This document shows, in pieces, positions 1-9,701 of a stretch of DNA of 64,000 nucleotides. The first letter of the stretch is position 1. Each line of letters starts with the position of its first letter. The notes under the pieces are model-generated. The model did not search any database. It was given only the letters and a program-made list of their open reading frames with translations, and had not been told where the DNA came from. The stretch is from assembly GCF_001263175.1 (NCBI RefSeq), contig NZ_CP012332.1:1733501-1797500 (forward strand), in the 5' to 3' direction. The stretch is from Vulgatibacter incomptus. Lineage in GTDB: Bacteria > Myxococcota > Myxococcia > Myxococcales > Vulgatibacteraceae. The position numbers and the translations under genes are program-made.

Positions 1-2
1 GC

Positions 3-791
3 GCCGCCTTCGGTCTGGGCTTCGTCCTCGGACCGGCGGTCGGCGGACTCCTCGCCGGCATCTCCCACGCAGCCCCCGCCCTCGCCGCCGCCGGCCTCTC
101 GGCCCTCAACCTGGTCCTCGCCTTCTTCATCCTCCCCGAGTCGCTGAAGCCCGAGGCGCGGGAGGCGGCGAAGCTGCGCCGGGGCTCGCGCCTCCAGGCC
201 TTCCGCGAGTCCCTCTCGCACCCCTTCCTTCCCCTCCTCTTCCTCCTCTTCTTCCTCACGACCGTCGGCTTCGCCCAGCTCGAGACCACCTTCGCGCTCT
301 TCACCGCGAAGCGCTTCGGCTACGACGTCACCCAGAACGGCTACCTCTTCGCCTTCATCGGCGTGGTCCTCGCCCTGGTCCAGGGCGGCATCGTCCACCC
401 CTTGCGGCGGTGGGCCGGCGAGGCCGCCATGCTGCTCGTCGGCACCGTGGGCCTCATGATCGGCCTCCTGGTCATCGGCCAGGTCCACACCTCCTCGGGC
501 CTCGTGGCGGCCTGCGCCATCCTTGCCTTCGGCAACGGCCTGAGCTCCCCGGCACTCTCCAGCCTGGTCTCCAAGCAGGCGCCGTCCCACTCCCAGGGCC
601 GGATCCTCGGCGTGAACCAGAGCATGGGCAGCCTCGCCCGGGTCATCGGCCCGCTCGTCGGCGGCTTCACCTTCGACCATGGCGGCGAGGTCGCGCCCTT
701 CTTCGTGGCGGCCGGGATCCTCGGCGTGGCGGTGCTGATCTCCCTCCGGATCTTCCGCTCCAGGGAGCGGGCGCAGACCGCCGCCGCTTGA
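3..791 (+). CDS. MFS transporter, C-terminal part (5' end outside the window)
   Basis: The reading frame is open from the window edge, so the start and the first transmembrane helices are missing. The visible 262 residues hold alternating hydrophobic helices. The stretch RILGVNQSMGSLARVIGPL, about 60 residues before the end, is typical of the TetA/multidrug branch of the major facilitator superfamily. Such inner-membrane proteins use proton antiport to export small molecules. The substrate cannot be read from the sequence. The frame closes with TGA 78 bases before the carbonic anhydrase gene on the same strand. Confidence 0.85.
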   Translation, partial: AAFGLGFVLGPAVGGLLAGISHAAPALAAAGLSALNLVLAFFILPESLKPEAREAAKLRRGSRLQAFRESLSHPFLPLLFLLFFLTTVGFAQLETTFALFTAKRFGYDVTQNGYLFAFIGVVLALVQGGIVHPLRRWAGEAAMLLVGTVGLMIGLLVIGQVHTSSGLVAACAILAFGNGLSSPALSSLVSKQAPSHSQGRILGVNQSMGSLARVIGPLVGGFTFDHGGEVAPFFVAAGILGVAVLISLRIFRSRERAQTAAA

Positions 792-869
792 CCTGCGACG
801 CCCATTCCGTCAGGCCGAGGCGGAAATCCCGGGGCACGGACCTCGTTTCACTGTGGTAGGTACCCGCCC

Positions 870-1502
870 ATGAAGCTCCTCAACGAGTGCCTCGCCGCCA
901 ATCGGGAGTGGTCCGCGCGCATGCGGGCCAACGACCCGGAGTTCTTCTCGCGGCTGCGCAACCAGCAGAGGCCGCAGCTCCTCTGGATCGGATGCGCGGA
1001 CAGCCGCCTGCCTCCCGACCAGATCGTGGGCCGCCTGCCGGGCAGCCTCTTCGTCCACCGCAACGTCGGCAACGTCGTGGTCCACTCGGACCTCAACTGC
1101 CTGAGCGTGCTCCAGTACGGGATCGAGGTCCTCGGGATCCAGGACATCATCGTCTGCGGCCACTACGGCTGCGGCGGCGTCCGTGCCGCGATGGATCGGC
1201 GTGAGCTCGGCGGCGTGATCGACAGCTGGATCGAGCACATCTGCGACGTCCACGAGGACCACCGCGTCGAGCTCGACGCCATCGCCGACGTCGACGCCCG
1301 CGCCAACCGGCTCTGCGAGCTCAACGTGCTCGAGCAGGTGGCCAACGTCGCGCGCACCAGCATCGTCCGAAACGCGTGGAAGCGCGGCGAGCGGGTCAAG
1401 ATCCACGGCTGGGTCTACGACCTCGCCGACGGCCTCGTCCGCGACCTGGCGATCCACGTCGGCTGCCCCGAAGAGATCCCGAACGCCCAGACGATCGGCT
1501 GA
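870..1502 (+). CDS. can: Beta-class carbonic anhydrase
   Basis: The 210-residue product matches the usual length of bacterial beta-carbonic anhydrases, which interconvert CO2 and bicarbonate in the cytoplasm. The zinc site is complete: Cys42, with Asp44 and Arg46 in CADSR, then His98 and Cys101 in HYGCGG. The ATG follows GGTAGG at a normal distance. It supplies bicarbonate for carboxylations. It follows the MFS gene but nothing ties them functionally. The next gene is convergent and ends 15 bases beyond. The family call is firm; the symbol rests on similarity to E. coli Can. Confidence 0.95.
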   Translation: MKLLNECLAANREWSARMRANDPEFFSRLRNQQRPQLLWIGCADSRLPPDQIVGRLPGSLFVHRNVGNVVVHSDLNCLSVLQYGIEVLGIQDIIVCGHYGCGGVRAAMDRRELGGVIDSWIEHICDVHEDHRVELDAIADVDARANRLCELNVLEQVANVARTSIVRNAWKRGERVKIHGWVYDLADGLVRDLAIHVGCPEEIPNAQTIG

Positions 1503-1517
1503 AGATCGAACCTTCGG

Positions 1518-2531
1518 TCAGGCCGCGACCACCCGGAGCTTGGCTCCGGTCCCGCCCGGCGTGTGGAGAAAGCAGGCGACGCCGTGGCCGTCGTCAGCCT
1601 GCGACAGCTCGGGGCACTCGCGCGTACAGCGCTCGCCGGCGTCCGGGCAGCGGGGGTGGAAGGAGCAGCCCGGTGGCGGCGCGATGGGGCTGGGCACGTC
1701 GCCCTCGAGGACGACGCGGTCGCGCCGCTTCGACGGATCGATGGAGGGCACGGCGGAGAGCAGCGCCCGGGTGTAGGGGTGCCGGGGGTCGGCGTAGAGG
1801 GAGCGCGACGGGGCGAGCTCCACCAGGCGCCCCAGGTACATCACGGCGACCCGGTCGGCGATGAACTCCACCGCGTTCAGGTCGTGGCTGATGAAGACGT
1901 AGGTGAGGCCCCGCTCCTCCTGCAGGTCGAGGAGGAGGTTGAGGATCTGGGCCTGGATCGAGACGTCGAGCGCGGAGATCGGCTCGTCGGCGACGACCAG
2001 CTTCGGCTCCACCGCGAGGGCGCGGGCGATGCCGATCCGCTGCCGCTGCCCGCCGGAGAACTCGTGGGGGTAGCGGTCCGCCATGTCGGGACGCAGGCCG
2101 CAGCGCTCCATGAGGGCCGCGACCTGACGCTGCCGCTCGGCGCCGCTGGCGAGGCCGTGGATGGCGAAGGGCTCGCCGATGATCTCCCCCACCCTCATGC
2201 GCGGATTCAGCGAGGAGTAGGGATCCTGGAAGATCATCTGCATCTGCCGCCGCAGCGGTCGGAGCTCGCGCTGCGACAGCTCGGTGATGTTGCGGCCGTC
2301 GAAGCGGATGCTGCCGGAGGACGGGTCGACCAGGCGCAGGAGCGTGCGTCCCAGGGTGCTCTTCCCGCAGCCGGACTCGCCGACCAGGCCCAGGGTCTCC
2401 CCGGCTTTCACCTCGAAGGAGACGCCGTCCACGGCGCGGACCCTGGCGACCTCCCTGCCGAGGACGCCGCCGCGGACGGAGAACGAGGTGCGGAGCTCGC
2501 GGACCTCCAGGAGCGGGGTCTCGTGGATCAA
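1518..2531 (-). CDS. Dipeptide/oligopeptide ABC transporter, second ATPase (OppF/DppF type)
   Basis: This 337-residue cytoplasmic ATPase powers peptide import together with the preceding gene's product. It shows Walker A (GESGCGKST, near residue 55), signature FSGGQRQR, Walker B (LVVADEP) and the C-terminal oligopeptide-transporter extension with GCSFHPRCP, a Cys cluster that binds an Fe-S centre in some relatives. Its ATG overlaps the stop of the OppD-type gene as ATGA, implying translational coupling. It is the last gene of the operon. OppF versus DppF, and the exact peptide substrate, cannot be settled from the sequence. Confidence 0.93.
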   Translation of the reverse strand: MIHETPLLEVRELRTSFSVRGGVLGREVARVRAVDGVSFEVKAGETLGLVGESGCGKSTLGRTLLRLVDPSSGSIRFDGRNITELSQRELRPLRRQMQMIFQDPYSSLNPRMRVGEIIGEPFAIHGLASGAERQRQVAALMERCGLRPDMADRYPHEFSGGQRQRIGIARALAVEPKLVVADEPISALDVSIQAQILNLLLDLQEERGLTYVFISHDLNAVEFIADRVAVMYLGRLVELAPSRSLYADPRHPYTRALLSAVPSIDPSKRRDRVVLEGDVPSPIAPPPGCSFHPRCPDAGERCTRECPELSQADDGHGVACFLHTPGGTGAKLRVVAA

Positions 2532-3574
2532 GCCGCCTCCGGGACGGGGTTGAAGCAGGCTACTTCGCGCCCCTGCCCCAGCGCGACCAGCGGCGGAATC
2601 TCGCGGGCACAGGCGGGGACCGCGCGGTCGCAGCGGTCGCGGAAGCGGCAGCCAGCGGGCATTCGATCGGGCGCCGGGACGACGCCCGGGATCGCCTCGA
2701 GCCTCGTGCCCTTGCCGCGGCCCGCGGCGCCAGCGGCGCCTGGGAGGGAGCGGAGGAGGCCTGCGGTGTAGGGATGGCGCGGCGCCGCGAAGAGCGCGGC
2801 GGCGGAGGATCGCTCCACCACCTTGCCGGCGTACATCACCGCCACCTGCTCGCAGCTCTCGGCGACGACACCGAGGTCGTGGGTGATCAGCATCACGGCG
2901 AGGCCCCTCTCCCGCTGCAGCTTGCGGAGGAGCGCGAGGATCTGCGCCTGGATGGTGACGTCGAGGGCGGTGGTGGGCTCGTCCGCGATGAGGAGCTCGG
3001 GATCGCAGGCGAGCGCCATGGCGATCATCACCCGCTGCCTCATGCCGCCGGAGAGCTCGTGCGGATAGGCGTCCACCCGCGTCTCCGGCGAGGGGATCCC
3101 CACCAGCTTCAGGAGCTCGATCGCCCGCTCCCGGGCCTCGGCCCGGCTCTTCTTCTGGTGCAGCCGCACCGCCTCGCCGAGCTGGTCGCCCACGGTGAAC
3201 ACCGGGTTCAGCGAGGTCATGGGCTCCTGGAAGATCATCGCGATCCGGTTGCCCCGGATCCGCCGCAGCTCGCGCTCGCTCTTGGCGAGGAGATCCTCAC
3301 CGTCCAGGAGAATCCGCCCACCGGCGATCCGCCCCGGCGCCTGGACCAGGCCCATCACGGACAGGGCGGTGACGCTCTTGCCGCAGCCCGACTCGCCGAC
3401 GATCCCTAGGGTCTGGCCGTGCCCGATCGCGAGCGAGACGTCGTCGACGGCGGCGAAGGTGTGGCCGTCGGTGCGGAACTCGGTCCGGAGCCCCTCGATT
3501 GAGAGGAGCGGCCCGACTGCCTCGCCGTCCGGGCGCGCCTGCTCCTCGGATTCGTCCGGGGCGAAGCCGGTCAT
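2528..3574 (-). CDS. Dipeptide/oligopeptide ABC transporter, first ATPase (OppD/DppD type)
   Basis: The 348-residue product has Walker A (GESGCGKS), Q-loop region [10 protein letters not shown], signature LSGGMRQR and Walker B (LLIADEP), plus the C-terminal oligo/HPY extension with Cys residues (GCRFRDRCD). It should pair with the OppF-type subunit to energise the two permeases. It overlaps both neighbours by four bases, including the MshEN-domain gene upstream. That gene therefore sits inside the transcription unit rather than beside it. The family assignment is secure. Confidence 0.93.
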   Translation of the reverse strand: MTGFAPDESEEQARPDGEAVGPLLSIEGLRTEFRTDGHTFAAVDDVSLAIGHGQTLGIVGESGCGKSVTALSVMGLVQAPGRIAGGRILLDGEDLLAKSERELRRIRGNRIAMIFQEPMTSLNPVFTVGDQLGEAVRLHQKKSRAEARERAIELLKLVGIPSPETRVDAYPHELSGGMRQRVMIAMALACDPELLIADEPTTALDVTIQAQILALLRKLQRERGLAVMLITHDLGVVAESCEQVAVMYAGKVVERSSAAALFAAPRHPYTAGLLRSLPGAAGAAGRGKGTRLEAIPGVVPAPDRMPAGCRFRDRCDRAVPACAREIPPLVALGQGREVACFNPVPEAA

Positions 3575-4377
3575 TCCTTTACGAGCTCGTCCAGGAAGGT
3601 GGCGTCTCGGATAATCCCCTGGCGAACCAGGAGCGAGACGAGCGAGGCGAAGAGCTTCCAGGGCGGGACCGGCTGGTCGCCATCCTCGGTGCGCCTCGCC
3701 AGCGCCTCGATCCGCTCGATGACCTCGAGCTGGAGATACGCGATCTGCTCCGCCTCGGAGCTCGACTGGCTGGGCGGAGGAGGCGACATGTCGAAGAGGT
3801 CGGAGAGCTCGACCACGACCATGTCAGGCCCCTTGTCCTCCTCGGCCTCGGTCCCGAACTCGAACTGAGGCGCGTCCCCGAACATCGGGGCGGCGTTGGT
3901 CACGATCTCCGGGGCCAGTTGCAGCGGAGCGCCGTGGAAATAGTGCCGGAGCGCGGCGTCGATCGCGGAGACGGGCGCCGCGGCGACCGCGATGCTCATG
4001 CCGGTGCGGAAGCGGAGATCGTCGATGGCCTCGAGGTTCGTCGGATCGCTCATGGCGACGAAGAGCCGTCCGGGGCCGCGCTCGGTCTTCTGGAGGTCGA
4101 ACGCCAGGAGGTTGTGCTTCTCGCAGAGGGCCTGCGGGATCAGGCCGATGATCTCGGCCGGGATCTCACGCGCGGTCACGTCCACCGCAGGGACGCCGAG
4201 CTGGCGGGCCAGCGCGCCGCTGATCCGGTCGTCGCCCGCGAAGCGCATGTCGACCACGATCTCGCCCAGCCTGCCGCCCCAGCGCCGCTGGTGGCCCAGC
4301 GCGGCCTCGAGCTGCAGCTTGTCGATCGCGCCGCTCGCGAGAAGCAGCTCTCCCAGCTTCACTCTCGTGGTTGTCAT
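3571..4377 (-). CDS. MshEN (GspE/PilB N-terminal) domain protein inside the peptide-transporter operon
   Basis: About 268 residues. Residues 5-130 have the pattern of the N-terminal domain of type II secretion/type IV pilus ATPases: a [13 protein letters not shown]-like start, then QLGVPAVDV, then an [11 protein letters not shown] stretch and the VAMSDPTN and [10 protein letters not shown] motifs. No Walker motifs follow, so it is a stand-alone regulatory or adaptor form. In other proteins MshEN domains bind c-di-GMP or ATP-motor partners. The remainder is charged and probably helical. Start chosen at [10 protein letters not shown]; an ATG at 4389, just after the permease stop, is also possible. 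It overlaps the oppD-type start as ATGA. Confidence 0.75.
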   Translation of the reverse strand: MTTTRVKLGELLLASGAIDKLQLEAALGHQRRWGGRLGEIVVDMRFAGDDRISGALARQLGVPAVDVTAREIPAEIIGLIPQALCEKHNLLAFDLQKTERGPGRLFVAMSDPTNLEAIDDLRFRTGMSIAVAAAPVSAIDAALRHYFHGAPLQLAPEIVTNAAPMFGDAPQFEFGTEAEEDKGPDMVVVELSDLFDMSPPPPSQSSSEAEQIAYLQLEVIERIEALARRTEDGDQPVPPWKLFASLVSLLVRQGIIRDATFLDELVKE

Positions 4378-4390
4378 CTGCCGGACCATA

Positions 4391-5494
4391 CTAGGAGCGG
4401 AGCCTCGGGTCCATCGCATCACGGAGACCCTCCCCCACCAGGTTGTACGCGGTGACGGTGAGGAAGATCGCGAGGCCTGGAAAGACGGTGAGCCACCAGG
4501 CGCCGCTCGTGATCGCGTGCTCGTAGGCCTGGGTCAGGAGCTCGCCCCAGGAGGCGGTGGGCGGCGGCGTCCCGAAGCCCAGGAAGGAGAGCGAGCTCTC
4601 GGTGAGGATCGCCCCTGCGAGACCGAAGGTGGCCGCCACCAGCACTGGGCCCATCGCGTTCGGGATCACGTGGCGGAGGAGGATCCGGCCGTCCGAGCCG
4701 CCGAGGGCCCGGATGGCGGCCACGTAGTCGAGCTCGCGAACCCGCAGGATCTCGCCTCGGATCAGCCGCGCCACGCCGGGCCAGCCGGTTAGGCCGATCA
4801 CGAGCATCACGTGCCAGATCGACGGCCGCTCCACGATCCCCATGATCGTCAGGATCAGGAAGAAGGTGGGGAAGACCATCTTCACCTCGATCAGCCGGGA
4901 GACGAGCTGATCGATCCACCCGCCATAGAAGCCGGCGAGCGCGCCCAGCAGCACCCCGATGAGCACGTAGAGGCCCACTGCCACCACGCCCACGGAGAGG
5001 GAGATCCGAGTTCCGTGAACGATCCGCGCGAGGACGTCGCGGCCCAGGGCGTCCGTGCCGAGCCAGTGTTCGGCGGAAGGTCCCTTGAGGCGGGCGAGGA
5101 GATCGACGTCGGTGGGGCCGCGGCCGACCGGCGTGAAGATCGCCCAGTCGTCCGGGCCCATCGCCTCCCACAGACCCTCGGGATCGAGGCGGCGGAGCTC
5201 GGGCGTGCGGCTCGCCGGCGAGGAGAGGTTCGGGAGGATCCAGGTCTTGCCGTCGAGGTGGAGGACGATCGGCAGATCGGCGGCGATGAAGTCCGCGAAG
5301 ACCGCCACCAAGGCGAAGCCAGCGACCAGCACGAGCGCAGCGACGTTGAGCTTCGACTTCAGGAAGCGATCGCGGATCGATCGCGTTCGCTCTCGCGTCG
5401 CCTTCTGCGATCCGGCAGGCGCATCGGCGCGCGCCTCCTCGCGAGGCGTTTCACCGCCCGTCGAGCGGGCTCGTTCGGACAAGGAGTCTCTCAC
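4391..5494 (-). CDS. Dipeptide/oligopeptide ABC transporter permease (OppC/DppC type)
   Basis: The 367-residue inner-membrane permease starts with GTG at 5494, overlapping the previous stop as GTGA. A polar N-terminus of about 40 residues precedes the first helix. A soluble loop (residues about 70-140) separates it from the binding-protein-dependent transport domain, which has HWLGTDALGRDVLARIVHG and the EAA-like loop with RALGGSDGRILLRHVIPN. It forms the translocation pore with the OppB-type subunit. It is longer than the roughly 300 residues typical of OppC because of the tail and loop. Confidence 0.92.
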   Translation of the reverse strand: MRDSLSERARSTGGETPREEARADAPAGSQKATRERTRSIRDRFLKSKLNVAALVLVAGFALVAVFADFIAADLPIVLHLDGKTWILPNLSSPASRTPELRRLDPEGLWEAMGPDDWAIFTPVGRGPTDVDLLARLKGPSAEHWLGTDALGRDVLARIVHGTRISLSVGVVAVGLYVLIGVLLGALAGFYGGWIDQLVSRLIEVKMVFPTFFLILTIMGIVERPSIWHVMLVIGLTGWPGVARLIRGEILRVRELDYVAAIRALGGSDGRILLRHVIPNAMGPVLVAATFGLAGAILTESSLSFLGFGTPPPTASWGELLTQAYEHAITSGAWWLTVFPGLAIFLTVTAYNLVGEGLRDAMDPRLRS

Positions 5495-6483
5495 TTCTTT
5501 CCGTAGGAGATGCGGGGGTCCACCACCGCGTAGAGGAGGTCGGTGACGAGGATCGCCAGCATGGTGAGGAGGGCCGTCACCGTGGTGATCCCCATGATCA
5601 GCGAGTAGTCGCGGGCGAGGATCGCCTGGAACATGAGCTGGCCCATTCCGGGGATCCCGAAGAGGCGCTCCACGATCACCGTCCCGCCGAGGAGGAAGGG
5701 CACCATGGTCCCCAGGTGGGAGAGGATGGGGATCAGCGAGTTCCGCAGCGCGTGCTTGTAGATCACCACGCGCTCGGAGAGCCCCTTGGCCCGGGCCGTC
5801 CGCACGTAGTCCTGGCGCACCACGTCCAACATGCCGGTGCGCATGTAGCGCGAGACGCTGGCGAGGGAGGCGTAGCCCAGCATCACCACGGGTGTCACGC
5901 CGTGCCAAAGGACATCGCGGATCTGGCCCATCGCCGACATGGACTCGTAGTCCGGCGACCGGAGCCCCTGCACCGGGATCCAATCCCAATACCGCCCGCC
6001 GCCGAGGAGGAGGATCGCGAGAGTCCCGACCCAGAACGAGGGGAGGGAGTAGAGGACGAAGAGCACGAGGGTGGTCGCGCGGTCGCCCAGGCTCCCCCGC
6101 CTCACGGCGCTCATCACGCCGAGGGGGAGGCCGATCAGATACACAAGGAAGAGCGAGGCCCCGCCGAGGGCCATGGTCACCGGGAGGCGCTCGGCGAGCT
6201 GCTCGCCGACGCTCCGGCCCGTGCGCCAGGAGGTGCCGAGATCGAGGGTCGCGAGCCTGCCGATCCACCGCCCGTACTGGACGAGGAGCGGATCGTCGAG
6301 GTGCATCTCCTTGCGGAAGTGCTCGATTGCCTGGGAGCTCAGCGCGTCCGCCTGCATCTCGCCGCCCATCGCCGCCGAGACGGGATCGCCGGGGGCCAGG
6401 TGGATCACCACGAAGGTGACCAGGGTGACTCCGAGGAGCGCGGGGATCATCAGCAGGAGACGCCTGGTGAGATACGAGAGCAC
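5491..6483 (-). CDS. Dipeptide/oligopeptide ABC transporter permease (OppB/DppB type)
   Basis: A 330-residue inner-membrane protein with about six helices. It opens with LTRRLLLMIPALLGVTLVTFV and VIHLAPGDPV, the standard OppB/DppB N-terminus. The EAA loop reads VRTARAKGLSERVVIYKHALRN. It starts with GTG three bases after the stop of the substrate-binding protein gene and overlaps the OppC-type gene by four bases. With the OppC-type subunit it makes the membrane channel for peptides. Confidence 0.94.
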   Translation of the reverse strand: MLSYLTRRLLLMIPALLGVTLVTFVVIHLAPGDPVSAAMGGEMQADALSSQAIEHFRKEMHLDDPLLVQYGRWIGRLATLDLGTSWRTGRSVGEQLAERLPVTMALGGASLFLVYLIGLPLGVMSAVRRGSLGDRATTLVLFVLYSLPSFWVGTLAILLLGGGRYWDWIPVQGLRSPDYESMSAMGQIRDVLWHGVTPVVMLGYASLASVSRYMRTGMLDVVRQDYVRTARAKGLSERVVIYKHALRNSLIPILSHLGTMVPFLLGGTVIVERLFGIPGMGQLMFQAILARDYSLIMGITTVTALLTMLAILVTDLLYAVVDPRISYGKK

Positions 6484-6486
6484 GGT

Positions 6487-8235
6487 CTAGCGCGCTTCCT
6501 TTCGCAAGTCGGGCTTTCGCCAGTCGGGATCGATCCACATGTCCCGGAGCTGGAACGACTCGATCGGCGAGACGTAGACGCCGCTTAGGCGCCTGTGGAG
6601 CAGGATCATGCGCGGCGAGTGGAAGAGCAGCGTCTGCGGGTTGTCGGAGACCACGATCGAGTTGATCCTCCGCCCCAGCTCGGCGCGGGCCTCCGCGGAG
6701 AACTCGCCGCGGATCGCCTCGGCCAGGCGGTCCAGCTCGGGGTTCCGGTAGCCGGTGTAGTTCGACCCGCCCTGTATCTGCGAGGAGTGCCACGCGCTGT
6801 AGGGGTCGCCATCGATATCCATGATCCAGGCCATGATCCCCGCGTCGATCTCGTGGGCGCGGATCTTCGAGGAGAAGACCGACCACTCGAGCTTCTGTAC
6901 CTCCAGCTCGATCCCCGCGCGGAAGAGCGCCTGCTTGTAGGCGAGCAGCATCTGCTCCGTGGAGGGTGCGCTCGGCAAGGAGATGGAGAAGCGCAGCGGC
7001 ACGCCGTCCTTGTCGAGGATGCCGTCACCGTCGGTGTCGCTCCAGCCGGCGTCCGCGAGGAGCCGGATCGCCGCCAAAGGGTCGTAGGGCGCCTGCCTCG
7101 TGCCGGGATCGCACCAAGTCCCCTCGTGATAGAAGATGCAGTTCGCCTCGAGATCCACGCCCTGCCGAAGGGTGGTCCGGATGAGCTCGCGGTCCAGGAG
7201 CATCGTCAACGCCCTGCGGACCCGGGGATCCCGCAGCGCCGGACGCTCCACGTTCCACGAGATGAAGCTGTACTTCGCGTCGAAGGCCTTGAGGCGGTGG
7301 TAGGTCTCGAAGAGCCGGCGCTCCTGAGCGACCTGGACGTACTGCTCGGGGGTGAGGGCGAGGTCCAGGTCGAGCTCGCCCCGCATCATGAGCTGCTGGG
7401 CGACATTCGCCTCCTCCACCACACGGTAGACGACGCGATCCACGTGGGCCTTCGGACCCCAGTAGTCGTCGTTGCGCGCCAGGGTGATGGCCTTCTTCTC
7501 CTTCCACGACACGAAGCGGAACGGCCCGGTGCCGATGGGAGCCCGCATGAACGGCGCGGTGTTGAAGGCCGCGCCCTCGTAGCCCGCGAAGGCGTGCGCC
7601 GGGTACATCGGCAGCGAGGCCAGGTTCCGCAGAGCCCAGACATAGGGCTCGTTCCAGCGGAAGATCACGGTGTGGTCGTCCGGGGTCTCCACCCGCGCGA
7701 GGCCGGCGAAGCCGTTGCGATGGTGCGCCGCCCGAACCGTGGGATCGAGGATCCGGTCGATGGTGAACTTCACGTCACGCGAGGTGAACGGCGCCCCGTC
7801 GTGCCACCGCACGCCCTTGCGCAGATGGAAGGTCTGGGTGCGGTGATCCGCCGACTCCTCCCAGGACTCCGCGAGCTCGGGCACCAGGGGGTAGTCCGGG
7901 TGGCCGCGAGGATCCGGGCGGAGCAGCGCTTCGGTCACGTCGTGGAGGACGATCTTCTTCGCCCACCAGTCCGGATCGATCAGGTAGCCGAGGCTTCCCG
8001 GCTCGATGTTCAGACGGACCGTGATCGTCCCCCCCTGGACCGGCTCGCCCTCCTCCAGCCCCGGCGGGAGCACACCGTCGCGCCAGGGCTCGTCGATCCA
8101 CTCCGGGAGCGGCGCCGCGCTCGCGAGCCTCGCCGCCCGGGCCGCCTGCTTCTCCTCCGGCGTTCGTCCGCGGGTGCAGGCTGCAGATACCAAGAGCAAC
8201 AGGGCCAGCCCGACCCGGGAACCGCGCTTCGACAT
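6487..8235 (-). CDS. Peptide ABC transporter substrate-binding lipoprotein (SBP_bac_5 family)
   Basis: The 582-residue product begins with a lipoprotein signal peptide ending in SAAC, so Cys20 should be lipidated. The family-5 extracellular solute-binding fold follows, with LAESWEESADHRTQTFHLRK and VRWHDGAPFTSRDVKFTIDR. It captures peptides or related solutes in the periplasm and hands them to the permeases encoded immediately downstream. Its start overlaps the LolB-like gene's stop as TGATG. Family members also bind nickel, heme or sugars, so the ligand is open. The complete set of transporter parts follows in order. Confidence 0.93.
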   Translation of the reverse strand: MSKRGSRVGLALLLLVSAACTRGRTPEEKQAARAARLASAAPLPEWIDEPWRDGVLPPGLEEGEPVQGGTITVRLNIEPGSLGYLIDPDWWAKKIVLHDVTEALLRPDPRGHPDYPLVPELAESWEESADHRTQTFHLRKGVRWHDGAPFTSRDVKFTIDRILDPTVRAAHHRNGFAGLARVETPDDHTVIFRWNEPYVWALRNLASLPMYPAHAFAGYEGAAFNTAPFMRAPIGTGPFRFVSWKEKKAITLARNDDYWGPKAHVDRVVYRVVEEANVAQQLMMRGELDLDLALTPEQYVQVAQERRLFETYHRLKAFDAKYSFISWNVERPALRDPRVRRALTMLLDRELIRTTLRQGVDLEANCIFYHEGTWCDPGTRQAPYDPLAAIRLLADAGWSDTDGDGILDKDGVPLRFSISLPSAPSTEQMLLAYKQALFRAGIELEVQKLEWSVFSSKIRAHEIDAGIMAWIMDIDGDPYSAWHSSQIQGGSNYTGYRNPELDRLAEAIRGEFSAEARAELGRRINSIVVSDNPQTLLFHSPRMILLHRRLSGVYVSPIESFQLRDMWIDPDWRKPDLRKEAR

Positions 8236-9002
8236 CAGGAGCCCTCGATTCGCGCGCCCGCCGGTGCCTGGAGGACGAAGTCGGAAGGCCGGGTCTCCGG
8301 GTTCAGCCGGATCTTCGTGTAGCGGAGCGTCACCTCCGACTTCTGCCGCGGAAAGACCAGCTTCACGGTAGTCGCGAAGGGCAGGCCCGGGAGGAGCTCC
8401 TCGTGGTCGGAGAAGAAGGCGTCGATCCCCGGCTCGCCACGGGTCTCGATCGAGACGAGGCGGAGGTCGCGGGTCCCCACCCGGACCATCTGCGTCACCC
8501 TGCCCCGCCTCAGGCGGAGCAGGTAGGTGCCGGTCTTCTCCTCCAGCTCCATCCGGACGTCGTCCGTCTCGAGGAGGGGGATCTGGCCCAGCATGGCCGC
8601 CGTATACCTTTCGGGCGGGAGCTCCACCGGGAAGATCCCGCGGAGCATCTCCGTCGACGCAGGCCCGGTGTGGAAGACGTTCGCCTGGGGGTCGTAGAAG
8701 GACGCCGTCTCGCCGTCGGTGGCGAAGGTCCCCCTGGCGATCCCGAGGAAGTCGGCGGTCTCCACGTAGATGGAGGCGGGCTTCTCGACCTCCACCGCCA
8801 TCGAGAGGGTCCCGCTCCCGGCGGGGGCCTGGATCCCGAGCTTCCCCTGCCCCTCCAGGCCCGAGACCTCGGCGTAGCGGGCATCGATGGTGCGGAGCAC
8901 GACGTCGGGATCCTCGAGGCGGCCCCAGGGACCGAACTCGAGGCGGTGGGCACAGCCGAAGAGGAGGGATGCGGCGATCAGGACGGGGGCGAGGCGCTGC
9001 AT
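8235..9002 (-). CDS. LolB-like / DUF4292 outer-membrane lipoprotein
   Basis: A 255-residue predicted lipoprotein (lipobox LLFGC, Cys about residue 17). The rest has the alternating-strand pattern of the LolA/LolB half-barrel fold: GQGKLGIQAPAGSGTLSM, then IYVETADFLGIARGTFATDG, and a late VKLVFPRQ strand. Such proteins carry or insert lipoproteins in the outer membrane, but sequence conservation is low, so the exact job is inferred. ATG at 9002 is preferred over an in-frame GTG at 9020. It is the first gene of the peptide-transporter operon, overlapping the next by one base. Confidence 0.65.
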   Translation of the reverse strand: MQRLAPVLIAASLLFGCAHRLEFGPWGRLEDPDVVLRTIDARYAEVSGLEGQGKLGIQAPAGSGTLSMAVEVEKPASIYVETADFLGIARGTFATDGETASFYDPQANVFHTGPASTEMLRGIFPVELPPERYTAAMLGQIPLLETDDVRMELEEKTGTYLLRLRRGRVTQMVRVGTRDLRLVSIETRGEPGIDAFFSDHEELLPGLPFATTVKLVFPRQKSEVTLRYTKIRLNPETRPSDFVLQAPAGARIEGS

Positions 9003-9079
9003 GGGCCTGCGATGGTACACTGCCCGCGAGGTTCGCGCCCCCCGATCCGGGGAGGCCCGTCCCCTTAGAGGTTTCCGCC

Positions 9080-9478
9080 GTGTTCGTCCGCAGCCCCGCG
9101 CGGCTCGCCGTCCTCCCCGCCTTTCTGCTCTTCTTCGCGTTCCTCGCCGCCTGCGGCGAGGACCTGGGCTTCGGCGGCGATCGCCTCGACGCCGATCCGC
9201 TCTACTTCAGCGCCCAGCGCTTCTACTGCCCGCCCAGGGGCCCCTCCTGCCCGCCCTTCGCCTGCGACGTGGACCCGAGCGGCAGGGTGGGCAACTGCGA
9301 TCCCGGCTGCGCCGCCGACAACTCGACCGCCTTTCAGTACATGGGGCAGGACCGCTCCGCACTCTGCGTACCCGAGCGCTGCACCGTGCGTGCGCAAGGC
9401 GCCGCGCCGGTGTGCGACTTCGACCGCTGCGCCGACGATCACATCACGACCTACGTCTTCGAATTCAGCTGCCCGTAG
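9080..9478 (+). CDS. Small cysteine-rich lipoprotein of unknown function
   Basis: The 132-residue product starts with GTG preceded by AGAGG at a good distance. It has a short basic N-terminus, a hydrophobic stretch and the lipobox LAAC. The mature part contains about a dozen Cys residues in spaced pairs (for example CPPRGPSCPP and CDPGC), suggesting a small disulfide-bonded domain. No family is recognised. It is divergent from the LolB-like gene, with about 77 bases between the starts, so the two promoters must share that gap. Confidence 0.7.
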   Translation: MFVRSPARLAVLPAFLLFFAFLAACGEDLGFGGDRLDADPLYFSAQRFYCPPRGPSCPPFACDVDPSGRVGNCDPGCAADNSTAFQYMGQDRSALCVPERCTVRAQGAAPVCDFDRCADDHITTYVFEFSCP

Positions 9479-9701
9479 GGTGGGCTCCGACCCCCGAGGA
9501 CGCCGGATCCCTGCCGCCCTCGGACACGCCGCCGCGCGCGGGGCGTGAACTCTCGCTTCGCACCGGGCGTCGGCTTCCCTATCTTGGGGAGGATCGGACG
9601 CCCGCCCGGCCGCATGTGAGGGCCCAGGCGGGGGGAATCGGCCGCCATCGCCGCAGGTTGGCGCCAGCCCGAAGAACCGATCCACGCATCGGGAGGACCG
9701 T

